The notes beneath the pieces were generated by a model. It had not been told where the DNA came from and ran no database searches. It saw only the letters and a program-made list of their open reading frames with translations. A stretch of 9,302 bases of DNA from an uncultured Candidatus Saccharibacteria bacterium (GTDB lineage Bacteria > Patescibacteriota > Saccharimonadia > Saccharimonadales > Saccharimonadaceae). Numbering within the stretch: position 1 is the stretch's first letter; each line of letters starts with the position of its first letter. The stretch is taken from the NCBI GenBank assembly GCA_948514425.1, contig CAOQYN010000027.1, forward strand, positions 1-9,302, written 5' to 3'. Position numbers and translations under genes: made by a program. This document shows positions 1 to 5,185 of this stretch, in pieces.

Positions 1-1
1 T

Positions 2-58
2 CCCACTGTAGTCTATCCGTCAGGCTACCTAGATCGTTGGCACGGTTTTCCCCTCTGA
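2..58 (+). pseudogene. 3' end of a 'GFPLRC' variable C-terminal cassette, broken (C0)
   Basis: The frame from base 2 reads PTVVYPSGYLDRWHGFPL and then TGA, followed by TGC (Cys). Three minus-strand cassettes in this window end in RW-x-G/A-FPL-R/H-C-L, so the stop sits exactly where Arg or His is expected. The motif belongs to the C-terminal module of FISUMP/C-type-lectin-like surface proteins. It is either the last part of a gene entering from the left with a nonsense change, or another gene-less cassette. It is the only copy on the + strand. The left edge of the window prevents a decision. Confidence 0.55.
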
Positions 59-97
59 TGCCGATACAAGATAGTTTGGTTCTTCCCTGTTTGTGAT

Positions 98-122
98 GGT
101 ACTGGAAAGTACTTGTGTTTTT
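98..122 (+). terminator. weak rho-independent terminator candidate after cassette C0
   Basis: GGTACT (98-103), loop GGAA and AGTACT (108-113) form a six-pair hairpin with one G-U pair, followed by a T-rich run (TTGTGTTTTTG). The stem is short and only moderately GC, so efficiency is uncertain. It is in the right place to end a transcript coming from the left across C0. Confidence 0.3.
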
Positions 123-140
123 GATAGGGTGGAGTATAAT
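113..140 (+). promoter_or_regulatory. possible sigma70-type promoter
   Basis: A perfect TATAAT lies at 135-140, with TTGTGT at 113-118 and a 16-base spacer. Unlike the other promoters here it lacks the TG of an extended -10. No convincing gene follows on the + strand before 545, so it would drive a non-coding transcript or be a chance match. It overlaps the weak terminator candidate. Confidence 0.3.
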
Positions 141-231
141 AGAGATAACGAATTTGGGTAGGTGGGTACAGTTCGGGGTGACTGTTTTGGTGTTTGTTCC
201 GTAAGGTCGCACAATTTGGGATATTTGATGA

Positions 232-282
232 CATACTGTTTATGTTTGTCAAGTGTTTTCACGCACAAGTATAAACAGTATG
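232..282. repeat. perfect 12-base inverted repeat with 27-base loop
   Basis: CATACTGTTTAT at 232-243 is the exact reverse complement of ATAAACAGTATG at 271-282. The loop can extend the stem with TTGT/ACAA. It could be a hairpin in a transcript from the promoter near 135, or an operator-like site. No T-run follows, so it is not a standard terminator. Confidence 0.5.
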
Positions 283-496
283 GGTGATTTTGATATTTCC
301 AGGTTGTGGATTGACCGAGGGTGTTTACCCACAAGCCAGACTAAAATATTAGCGATGAGATTGAAGGAAGTGATTTTGGGTGGTGACAAGCCAGACTGTT
401 TTTTGTATGTCGTGGTGAAAAAGTAGGGAAACATAAGCAAAATATGATATAGTTTTAGTTCTAGATGTGAGAGTGTGGATGTTATATGGCATGATA

Positions 497-526
497 TAAA
501 ATACCCACCCTGATGCGAGTGGGTAT
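497..526 (-). terminator. rho-independent terminator of the FemAB-family gene
   Basis: ATACCCAC (501-508) and GTGGGTAT (519-526) form a perfect 8-pair stem around a 10-base loop. Read on the minus strand the stem is followed by TTTTATA. It lies 19 bases beyond the stop codon of the 545-1477 gene. On the + strand no U-run follows, so it works in one direction. Confidence 0.7.
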
Positions 527-544
527 GATGGAATGCCGAGGAGT

Positions 545-1477
545 TTAGTGGGTGATTTTGCGCTTGAGACGGTTGAGGTAGCGGATGATTCGGTAAAGTT
601 GATATTTGATAGGAGAGAGGGGAAGATCCCAGGTGCCGGCGTAGTTGATCTGGTAACCGCCGAAGGATTTTTTGAATTTGGTGAATCCATACCAAGGATG
701 TTTAGGGTCTTCGGAAGTAGTGATACCCCAAAAGTCAAAGATTTTTGCACCACGGTCTTTGGCGTCGAGGATCATTTGGATGAGGATGACGATTCCGGCA
801 TTGATTTTGCGGTGTTCGTTGCTAGTAGCGGCGTGGGCATAGAAGCGAGTTGTGGAGTTATCGTAGACGAGGGAAGCGGCAAGTGGTTGATGGTCAAGTT
901 CGGCGATGTAAAGGGTGGCAAAACCTGATTGTAGTTGATTCTTGAGGTGAGCTTCGGTTTGAGGCTGGAAATGATCCTTTTCGCTAACGGCTTGAAGCAG
1001 GGAAGTAAGAATGGAGATTGCTTTAGGATCTTTAGTTTGACGGATTTTGAGACCTTTTTTTGCGCTGCTACGCCAGTATTGGACGCTAGAGGCGCGCATT
1101 TGCTTGAGCAGTTCTTCGCGTGATTGAGTGAGGTCGATAGCCCAAGTGTGGGCGGGGTCAAGATCGTGGGATTTGTGGAGATGAAGTGATTTCGCCTCAG
1201 GATTTGAAAGAGGAAAAGTTGGCTCGATGCGAACGAAAAAGGCGTTTTGTTCTCGAGCGAGTTTGGAAAGGGAATGGAGAACGGTTTCTAATGTTGCGTT
1301 GGGATTGTAGTTGGACTTAAGAGTGGGGCCATAAGGGCAAAAAAGGTAATTTCCGAGCGGTGTAGAGTGTAAGATAGCGAGTGCAGAAAAATCTTTTTCG
1401 TTGAGGCGGAAGGTTTTGTGGCCTTCGAGTTCCTCGTATTTTTCCCAAGCTGAGGATTGAAGAAAATGTTGATCCAT
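545..1477 (-). CDS. FemAB-family peptidoglycan bridge aminoacyltransferase
   Basis: A 310-residue FemA/FemB/FemX (MurM-like) protein. Family members use aminoacyl-tRNA to add amino acids to the peptide stem of lipid II, building peptidoglycan cross-bridges at the inner face of the membrane. They carry two GNAT-like folds. Visible marks are an N-terminal 'FLQSSAWEKYE' (5-15), 'FCPYGPTL' (46-53), a second-domain segment 'RFYAHAATSNEHRKINAGIVI' region (211-231), and the typical FemX end 'FDFWGI' (247-252) and 'GFTKFKKSFGG' (264-274). The C-terminus (288-308) is basic and may touch the membrane. There is no long coiled-coil insertion, so it resembles the short FemX/MurM type more than S. aureus FemA. 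The start follows from a -10 box six bases upstream (leaderless). The amino acid added and the lipid substrate cannot be read from sequence. Confidence 0.85.
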   Translation of the reverse strand: MDQHFLQSSAWEKYEELEGHKTFRLNEKDFSALAILHSTPLGNYLFCPYGPTLKSNYNPNATLETVLHSLSKLAREQNAFFVRIEPTFPLSNPEAKSLHLHKSHDLDPAHTWAIDLTQSREELLKQMRASSVQYWRSSAKKGLKIRQTKDPKAISILTSLLQAVSEKDHFQPQTEAHLKNQLQSGFATLYIAELDHQPLAASLVYDNSTTRFYAHAATSNEHRKINAGIVILIQMILDAKDRGAKIFDFWGITTSEDPKHPWYGFTKFKKSFGGYQINYAGTWDLPLSPIKYQLYRIIRYLNRLKRKITH

Positions 1478-1483
1478 AAGGGT

Positions 1484-1492
1484 ATTATAGCA
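1484..1492 (-). promoter_or_regulatory. extended -10 promoter of the FemAB-family gene, leaderless
   Basis: On the minus strand TGCTATAAT is followed by exactly six bases and then the ATG at 1477, so transcription should begin at or next to the start codon. There is no room for a Shine-Dalgarno sequence. No -35 is visible. The place where it would lie (about 1507-1512) is at the 3' end of cassette C1. The TAA stop of the C1 reading frame lies inside this TATAAT. Confidence 0.75.
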
Positions 1493-1728
1493 TAGGATTT
1501 GGAGGTTTTGGATGGAGGCAGTGGAGGGGGAAACCGAACCAACGGGCGTAGTAGTCGGTTGACGGGTAGACCTCAGTGGGGATCACACCCAAGTCGTAAG
1601 CAGCAGAGATAGAGTTAGCTACACGTGACCAGCCATAGGCGCTAGCACCAACGCTGTAGACAGCGCCATCCGGAGGATAGACATACCCACTACGGACAAA
1701 AGCTAAGGGTAGGGAGATGATGTTGGAG
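1485..1728 (-). pseudogene. start-less 'GFPLRC' variable C-terminal cassette (C1)
   Basis: On the minus strand from 1728 the frame reads NIISLPLAFVRSG, then a variable stretch, then YPSTDYYARWFGFPLHCL, and it stops at TAA 1487-1485. It corresponds to about 70 residues of the C-terminal module of FISUMP/C-type-lectin-like surface proteins: G-W-S-R, A-Y-D-L, P-S-x5-R-W-x-G-F-P-L-x-C. The frame has no start codon, ribosome site or N-terminal protein of its own. Upstream it runs into the tsaD promoter and antisense of tsaD. The 43 bases at 1686-1728 are identical to 6520-6562 in cassette C3. On the + strand it is rich in C and A, opposite to its surroundings. It sits between the divergent femAB and tsaD promoters. 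Confidence 0.7.
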
Positions 1729-1750
1729 GTTTGGTCGAGTGGGTGATTTA

Positions 1751-1759
1751 TGGTATAAT
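1751..1759 (+). promoter_or_regulatory. extended -10 promoter of tsaD, leaderless
   Basis: TGGTATAAT ends at 1759; six bases follow, then the ATG at 1766. TTGGTC at 1731-1736 gives a weak -35 with a 17-base spacer, just outside the end of cassette C1. The predicted transcript starts at the start codon itself. Confidence 0.75.
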
Positions 1760-1765
1760 AAGAGC

Positions 1766-2869
1766 ATGAAGGTTTTGGCGATTGAGAGTTCTTGTGACGA
1801 AACTGCGGCAGCAGTGGTTGAGGATGGTGTGAGAATTTTGAATAATGTGGTGGTGTCGCAGATTGATATTTTTGCGGAATATGGTGGAGTAATACCAGAA
1901 GTAGCGGCGCGGTCACATCTAGAAGCAATTCTACCAGTGATACATAAGGCGTTAGGGGATGCTGAATTGACAATGGATGATATTGATGTTATAGCAGTAA
2001 CCCATACGCCAGGATTGTTGGGGTCGTTATTAATTGGAACATTGACAGCGCGAATGCTGGCGATTTTGTGGAAGAAACCGTTATTTGCCGTGCACCATTT
2101 GAAATCACACATTTATGCTAATTGGTTGGGTAGGGAGGAGGTGAAGGAATGTGTGATTCCGGAGTTTCCACTGGTGGCGTTAGTTGTAAGTGGGGGACAT
2201 ACGCAGATTATTTATATGCAAGAGCATAATAAATTTGAAATTATTGGGACGACGCGTGATGATGCGGTGGGAGAGTGTTTTGACAAGGTAGCGAAGGTTT
2301 TGGGCCTACCTTATCCGGGGGGACCAAGTATTGCGGAATGCGCGCGAAGGGGTGATGCGAAGAAATTTAAATTACCACATCCACAGGTTGAGGGGTTGGA
2401 CTTTTCGTTTTCGGGACTGAAGACAGCGGTGCTGAGGGCGGTGCAGGCGGAACTTGGTGTGCCAATTAATACACCATCGTTTGAATTGGCGGAAAAGTTG
2501 ACGGAGCAGCAACAGGCGGATTTTGCGGCGTCTTTTCAGGAAACAGCATGTGAGATTTTGCTGGAGAAGCTGAAGATTGCGCTCAGAGACCATCCAGAGG
2601 CTCGGAGCGTGGTGATAGCGGGTGGAGTGAGTGCTAATGCGGTTTTGCGTGAGAAGGTCGCAGAGGAGCTGTTAGGAGGGTCTGGGACGAAAATGGACAA
2701 AACGGATGATTTGAAGACTAGGGAATTAAGAGTGTTTTTCCCTGAGAAGCGATTTGCGGGTGATAATGCGGCAATGGTGGGTGTGGCGGCGTATTATGAG
2801 ATGTTGGTGGGGGTGGAGCCGACGGATCCATATGCGCTTGATATTGCGCCGCGGAGCGTGATAGGTTAG
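1766..2869 (+). CDS. tsaD: TsaD, tRNA N6-threonylcarbamoyltransferase
   Basis: A 367-residue TsaD/Kae1/Gcp protein. With TsaB and TsaE it transfers the threonylcarbamoyl group made by TsaC/Sua5 to A37 of tRNAs reading ANN codons (t6A) in the cytoplasm. The ASKHA ATPase-like fold shows the N-terminal MKVLAIESSCDETAAA, metal-binding HHLKSH (110-115; H111 and H115), VSGGHTQ (141-147), GECFDKVAKVLGLPYPGGP (169-187), FSFSGLKT (213-220), IAGGVSAN (284-291) and GDN (332-334) with the third metal ligand D333. It is about 30 residues longer than E. coli TsaD, mainly from a charged insert at 303-322 before the GDN motif. A GTG frame extension starts at 1739 but would place the -10 box inside the gene, so ATG 1766 is chosen. 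tsaB and tsaE are not in the window. Confidence 0.97.
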   Translation: MKVLAIESSCDETAAAVVEDGVRILNNVVVSQIDIFAEYGGVIPEVAARSHLEAILPVIHKALGDAELTMDDIDVIAVTHTPGLLGSLLIGTLTARMLAILWKKPLFAVHHLKSHIYANWLGREEVKECVIPEFPLVALVVSGGHTQIIYMQEHNKFEIIGTTRDDAVGECFDKVAKVLGLPYPGGPSIAECARRGDAKKFKLPHPQVEGLDFSFSGLKTAVLRAVQAELGVPINTPSFELAEKLTEQQQADFAASFQETACEILLEKLKIALRDHPEARSVVIAGGVSANAVLREKVAEELLGGSGTKMDKTDDLKTRELRVFFPEKRFAGDNAAMVGVAAYYEMLVGVEPTDPYALDIAPRSVIG

Positions 2870-2913
2870 TTGTCGGAGTGAGCCTTCTTTTTAGTTTTTG
2901 GGTGAAATTAGTG

Positions 2914-2941
2914 TTGACATAGAGGGGATTATCTATATAAT
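2914..2941 (+). promoter_or_regulatory. strong sigma70-type promoter for the structured RNA
   Basis: A consensus TTGACA (2914-2919), a 16-base spacer and a consensus TATAAT (2936-2941) make this the best promoter in the window. It starts 44 bases after the tsaD stop and no protein gene follows on the + strand before the terminator at 3304. Predicted start is near 2948. Confidence 0.8.
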
Positions 2942-2947
2942 GAGAGG

Positions 2948-3350
2948 TACGTTCACTTAGGGAGTTACACATACGACGTGACTTGTAAGTATGACCGAAT
3001 TGGTCGTCGATGTAAGACGTTTACCTAAGGAGGGCGTTAGTTTTTTAGAAAGGAGGTTTAGATTTGGGTATAAGAGGACATACATTTGTATGTAAGTGAC
3101 CAGACGTGCAGGCACATGCTATTTTCAGTTTTAGAAGAACAAATTTTTGGGGTAGCCCTTGGATTTGGGGTTGCCCCGGTAACTTGAAGACTTATAGCGG
3201 AACGCCTTGATTTGTTTGATTTTGACATTCCTTTTGGTCTTGGCGTTTTGCTACGTATTGCTATATGAACAATCCTCGTTTACTCGGAACCTTTTAGGAA
3301 CGTTCCCTCGGACAATGTAATATTAATTACAGAAATCCGAGGGATTTTTC
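2948..3350 (+). ncRNA. structured non-coding RNA of about 400 nt, family not recognised
   Basis: The stretch lies between a consensus promoter and a strong terminator and folds well by eye. A closing stem pairs 2949-2961 with 3024-3037 (12 pairs with a bulge). It encloses GACC/GGTC around GAATT (2993-3005). Further hairpins are ACATAC-ATTT-GTATGT (3078-3093), a nine-pair stem 3149-3157 with 3169-3177, and TAGC-AACGCC (3195-3206) with GGCGTT-GCTA (3242-3253) across a GG/TT internal loop. It carries two Shine-Dalgarno-like runs, TAAGGAGG and AAAGGAGG (around 3027-3057). I looked for RNase P RNA core motifs, tmRNA ends and the SRP RNA loop and found none; 6S RNA cannot be judged by eye. A 34-codon frame at 2991-3095 has no ribosome site. 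The size is close to RNase P RNA or tmRNA, so a divergent housekeeping RNA remains possible. Confidence 0.6.
3304..3349 (+). terminator. strong rho-independent terminator
   Basis: TCCCTCGGA (3304-3312) pairs perfectly with TCCGAGGGA (3336-3344), followed by TTTTT. The loop itself contains GTAAT/ATTAC. It ends the predicted RNA. It lies 28 bases from the end of the convergent pta gene but has no T-run on the other strand. Confidence 0.88.
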
Positions 3351-3376
3351 TATGTTTAGACGGGTTATGGGCTGAT

Positions 3377-4213
3377 TTATTTTAGGAGTTGAGCAAGTAC
3401 TTCGATGGTCCAGACAATGTCGGCGACTGTACTGCCACGGGAAAGGTCGGAGATGATGTGGTCGAAGCCTTGAAGAATTGGGCCAGCGACAGTGAAACCG
3501 GCAAGCTGTTCAAAAGTTTTGTAGATGAGGTTGCCGGAGTTGAGGTCGGGAGCAATAAGGACGTTGGCCTGACCAGCGACTTGATCGGCTTTAGAGTTTG
3601 AAAGGGGTTGGCTCTTGTTGAGGCCGATGCGAGGATTGACGGCGGCATCAAGTTGCATTTCTCCAGCGATAGTAATATTGCGATTAGCGAAAGTAGTGAG
3701 AGTTTCTTGAATGATATCGATAGTGTGATCTTTGCCTCCGCTGCCGAGTGTGGAGAAGGAGAGCATGGCGATACGAGGCTGGGCTGGAAGGAGTTTTTGG
3801 GCAGAAGAATGAGTCTGCTCGACGATTTCGTGAAGTTGTTCGGCGCTGGGGTGTTTGCAGGCGGCCATGTCGGAGAGAAGGTAGAGTTCGGAGTCGCGGC
3901 GCATAACTACTAGACCAGAGAATGTTTTGTAGGGACGTTGGGTTTCTGGGTTGATTGCCATAGAGAAATGATCGCGACAAGAGAGAATAACGTCGCGAGT
4001 GGAATGTTCGATGCCAGTAATCATTGTGTCGGCAATGCCAGAAGCTACCATTTTGCAGGCAGAAGCAAGGTCGGAGGCGGGAAGAGCTTCGATTGCGTTC
4101 CAAGAATTAGAGAGATGTTGGAGGGGTTGGTTGGTGTGCTGGAGCTGATAATGTGTAGAGATTGCCTCTTTAATAGTAGGATGATTGAATTCAGGAAAGA
4201 CGATTTTTAACAT
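3377..4213 (-). CDS. pta: phosphate acetyltransferase (short form)
   Basis: A 278-residue PTA_PTB-family enzyme interconverting acetyl-CoA plus phosphate and acetyl-phosphate plus CoA. With acetate kinase it yields ATP by substrate-level phosphorylation. Visible family segments are IVFPE near the N-terminus (4-8), ASGIADTMITG (57-67), LLSDMAACKHPSAEQLHEI (112-130), IAMLSFSTLGSG (148-159), AGEMQLDAAVNPRIG (183-197), ANVLIAPDLNSGN (216-228), YKTFEQLAGF (231-240) and GPILQGFDHIISDLSRG (244-260). Pta catalytic domains usually have about 325-330 residues. The loss is between the first strand and about residue 55, while the C-terminal core is complete. The in-frame ATG at 4225 overlaps the -10 box, so the start is ATG 4213. 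ackA is not in the window. A phosphate butyryltransferase is less likely but not excluded. Confidence 0.88.
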   Translation of the reverse strand: MLKIVFPEFNHPTIKEAISTHYQLQHTNQPLQHLSNSWNAIEALPASDLASACKMVASGIADTMITGIEHSTRDVILSCRDHFSMAINPETQRPYKTFSGLVVMRRDSELYLLSDMAACKHPSAEQLHEIVEQTHSSAQKLLPAQPRIAMLSFSTLGSGGKDHTIDIIQETLTTFANRNITIAGEMQLDAAVNPRIGLNKSQPLSNSKADQVAGQANVLIAPDLNSGNLIYKTFEQLAGFTVAGPILQGFDHIISDLSRGSTVADIVWTIEVLAQLLK

Positions 4214-4223
4214 AAGTACTATC

Positions 4224-4232
4224 ATTATAGCA
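4224..4232 (-). promoter_or_regulatory. extended -10 promoter of pta
   Basis: On the minus strand TGCTATAAT is followed by ten bases and ATG 4213. Counting seven bases from the box puts the transcript start near 4217, leaving a leader of about four bases. This decides the start codon: the in-frame ATG at 4225 lies within the box. Confidence 0.7.
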
Positions 4233-4263
4233 TGGGATTGGTTCTTTGGGTGTGAGAGAGATG

Positions 4264-4518
4264 ATGTTGGAAAGAAGCTAAGTGTAGTATATAACTATCA
4301 ATGTCTAGGTTTGTTGTAAGTATATATGGATAGAAAGAGTATATGGTAGGGAGTGAGAAAGACCAGTGGTGAGATTTTTCTTATCTAAAGATGCGAAAAA
4401 TCTCAGCCAAGACGTCTAAAGCGCCAAGGTCTTTCTCATCTCCCTACCATATACTCTATCCATTCCTACACACAATAAACCCTAGACATTGATAGTCTAT
4501 ACTACTTCTTTCCGACAT
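4264..4518. repeat. 255-base imperfect palindrome next to cassette C2
   Basis: The left arm 4264-4364 and right arm 4428-4518 are inverted copies that diverge by small indels. They include perfect blocks of 16 bases (4294-4309 with 4481-4496) and 18 bases (4336-4353 with 4440-4457). Inside is a second stem: TGAGATTTTTC (4370-4380) with GAAAAATCTCA (4395-4405). The right arm joins cassette C2 at its 3' end, so C2's frame (SERSSIDYQCLG) reads into it. The left arm begins with GAGATGATGTTGGA (4257-4270), the same bases that mark the 5' ends of cassettes C1 and C3. There is no transposase. It could be a MITE-like element, a recombination site or a long hairpin RNA. Confidence 0.8.
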
Positions 4519-4711
4519 GTAGAGGCAGCGGAGGGGGAAAGCGTACCAACGGTTGAGGCGATTAGATGAGTCAACACCCGTAGGCACCATCCATAAGCCG
4601 TAAGTACTTGTAGTAGACGATGTCGTACGCGACCAACCACAGCCCCTCTCGCCGACGCCATACATTTCACCAACATGGAGATGGATATACCCACTACGGA
4701 CAAAAGTATGT
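4519..4711 (-). pseudogene. start-less 'GFPLRC' variable C-terminal cassette (C2)
   Basis: Read on the minus strand it encodes FVRSGYIHLHVGE, then GCGWSR, TYGLW, and SSNRLNRWYAFPLRCL, the same module as C1 and C3. The 17 bases at 4690-4706 match both. Then the shared 5' end is shortened: about 17 bases present in C1 and C3 are missing, but the terminal ATGTTGG remains at 4708-4714. The open frame runs on to 4456 through the palindrome arm. No start codon with a ribosome site and no N-terminal domain are present. A TTG at about 4737 could open the frame but has no support. Confidence 0.65.
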
Positions 4712-4798
4712 TGGCTATGTTTCGCAGTTTTTTGCAAAATGGATTATGGGGGTTTTAAAATGTTGGGATTTTGGGGGTAGTCAGATGAGGATTTGATG

Positions 4799-4807
4799 TG
4801 TTATAAT
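4799..4807 (+). promoter_or_regulatory. extended -10 promoter for the hairpin RNA region
   Basis: TGTTATAAT is a consensus extended -10. No good -35 is visible. The predicted transcript start is near 4814, 52 bases before a mini-ORF with a Shine-Dalgarno sequence. Confidence 0.65.
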
Positions 4808-4865
4808 GGGTCTAGCTAAGCTAAATTCTGTCTGATAGTTCCGACAATTCTGACCAAGGAGAAAA

Positions 4866-4895
4866 ATGCGACTATTTGCACGATTTCTTGGTTAG
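4866..4895 (+). CDS. possible 9-residue leader peptide MRLFARFLG
   Basis: ATG 4866 is preceded by AAGGAG (4856-4861) at a four-base spacing, and the frame ends at TAG 4893-4895. The codons form the 5' arm of the long hairpin. Copy 2 also begins MRLF, but that is forced by conserved stem bases and it has no ribosome site. Residue content (two Arg, two Leu, two Phe) does not point to a particular amino-acid attenuator. Confidence 0.3.
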   Translation: MRLFARFLG

Positions 4896-4913
4896 AAGAA
4901 ATGGTTTAGTTTA

Positions 4914-4940
4914 GCGACTAAGCAGATGGTCGCATTTTTT
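4914..4940 (+). terminator. rho-independent terminator fold of hairpin copy 1
   Basis: GCGAC (4914-4918) pairs with GTCGC (4929-4933), extended by a T-G pair inside and followed by ATTTTTT. It competes with the long stem that uses 4862-4879. Confidence 0.55.
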
Positions 4941-4981
4941 GGTATAGGTGGGGATATTTGAGAATTTAGATGGTTTAGCAT

Positions 4982-5005
4982 GACGGCTGGAAGTGGTCGT
5001 TTTTT
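4982..5005 (+). terminator. small terminator-like hairpin between the two hairpin copies
   Basis: GACGGCT (4982-4988) can pair with AGTGGTC (4992-4998) around a three-base loop with one mismatch, followed by GTTTTTT. The 3' half (GGTCG then T-run) resembles the ends of copies 1 and 2, so it may be a decayed third copy. Confidence 0.35.
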
Positions 5006-5055
5006 GATTTAACATGAATAGTTTTGTGAATGTTGTTGTATTTCTCGTGGAATAT

Positions 5056-5127
5056 ATGCGGCTATTTACACAGTTTTTCGTGAGGAAAGATTGTATAGTT
5101 TGGCGACCAGTAAATAGTCGCATTTTT
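5056..5127 (+). ncRNA. hairpin RNA, copy 2
   Basis: Bases 5056-5069 pair with 5110-5123 in a 14-pair stem with one G-U, followed by TTTTT. An inner stem TTTTTC/GGAAA lies at about 5074-5086. As in copy 1, GCGAC in the loop (5103-5107) can pair instead with GTCGC at 5117-5121. The two copies share TAGTTT(A/G)GCGAC(T/C)A in the loop. They differ in the stem by paired changes (TTTGC/GCAGA against TTTAC/GTAAA), which is covariation. A frame MRLFTQFF from 5056 to 5139 is open but has no Shine-Dalgarno sequence. No separate promoter is visible. Confidence 0.5.
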
Positions 5128-5170
5128 GTGCGAGAGTGACCAGACGAGACAATGACCACAATTGATTGCA

Positions 5171-5179
5171 TGATATAAT
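5171..5179 (+). promoter_or_regulatory. extended -10 promoter of the class V aminotransferase gene, leaderless
   Basis: TGATATAAT is followed by six bases and ATG 5186, the same geometry as tsaD and the FemAB-family gene. A -35 is poor (AATGAC at 5151-5156). Confidence 0.75.
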
Positions 5180-5185
5180 GGAGAT

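Larger units (their letters stand above)
59..496. other. non-coding stretch with an inverted and a direct repeat
   Basis: I find no gene here. Open frames crossing it have no ribosome binding site and no recognisable protein. It contains a 12-base perfect inverted repeat (232-243 and 271-282) and a 12-base direct repeat, ACAAGCCAGACT, at 331-342 and 386-397. Otherwise it is G/T-rich sequence like the rest of the + strand. Confidence 0.6.
4814..4940 (+). ncRNA. hairpin leader or small RNA, copy 1, with two exclusive folds
   Basis: Bases 4862-4879 pair with 4922-4939 in an 18-pair stem (three G-U pairs) ending in six U. An inner stem ATTTCTT (4883-4889) pairs with AAGAAAT (4896-4902). GCGAC occurs twice, at 4868-4872 and 4914-4918, and both can pair with the same GTCGC (4929-4933). 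A long hairpin and a short terminator hairpin are therefore alternatives, as in an attenuator. The 5' arm contains the start of the mini-ORF at 4866, so translation would favour the short terminator. Copy 2 at 5056-5127 repeats the design. It may be an independent small RNA or a leader for the 5186 gene, although that gene has its own promoter. Confidence 0.55.

Noticed and set aside
2..58. TGA read as glycine (SR1/Gracilibacteria code) in cassette C0
   Set aside because: None of the full genes has an in-frame TGA, and the conserved residue at this site is Arg, so the standard code fits better.
533..928. 131-codon + strand frame overlapping the FemAB gene
   Set aside because: Antisense to a well-matched FemAB protein; no family and no ribosome site.
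1739..1765. GTG start that would extend tsaD by nine residues
   Set aside because: The -10 box at 1754-1759 lies inside the extension and MKVLAIESSCDE is the usual TsaD N-terminus.
2991..3095. 34-codon ORF starting MTELVVDVRRLP within the structured RNA
   Set aside because: No Shine-Dalgarno sequence, and the bases are better explained by the closing stem and hairpins; no recognised family.
3065..3100. TTG-initiated 11-codon ORF after AAAGGAGG at about 3050-3057
   Set aside because: Spacing is suitable but the frame is tiny and overlaps the ACATAC/GTATGT stem; kept only as a feature of the RNA.
4381..4440. Minus-strand stretch reading GALDVLAEIFRIFR in the palindrome centre
   Set aside because: Looks protein-like but is only about 20 codons with no start; chance cannot be excluded.
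3095..5146. AGTGACCAGACG shared by 3095-3106 and 5135-5146
   Set aside because: Only 12 bases with no further similarity or matching context; may be chance.
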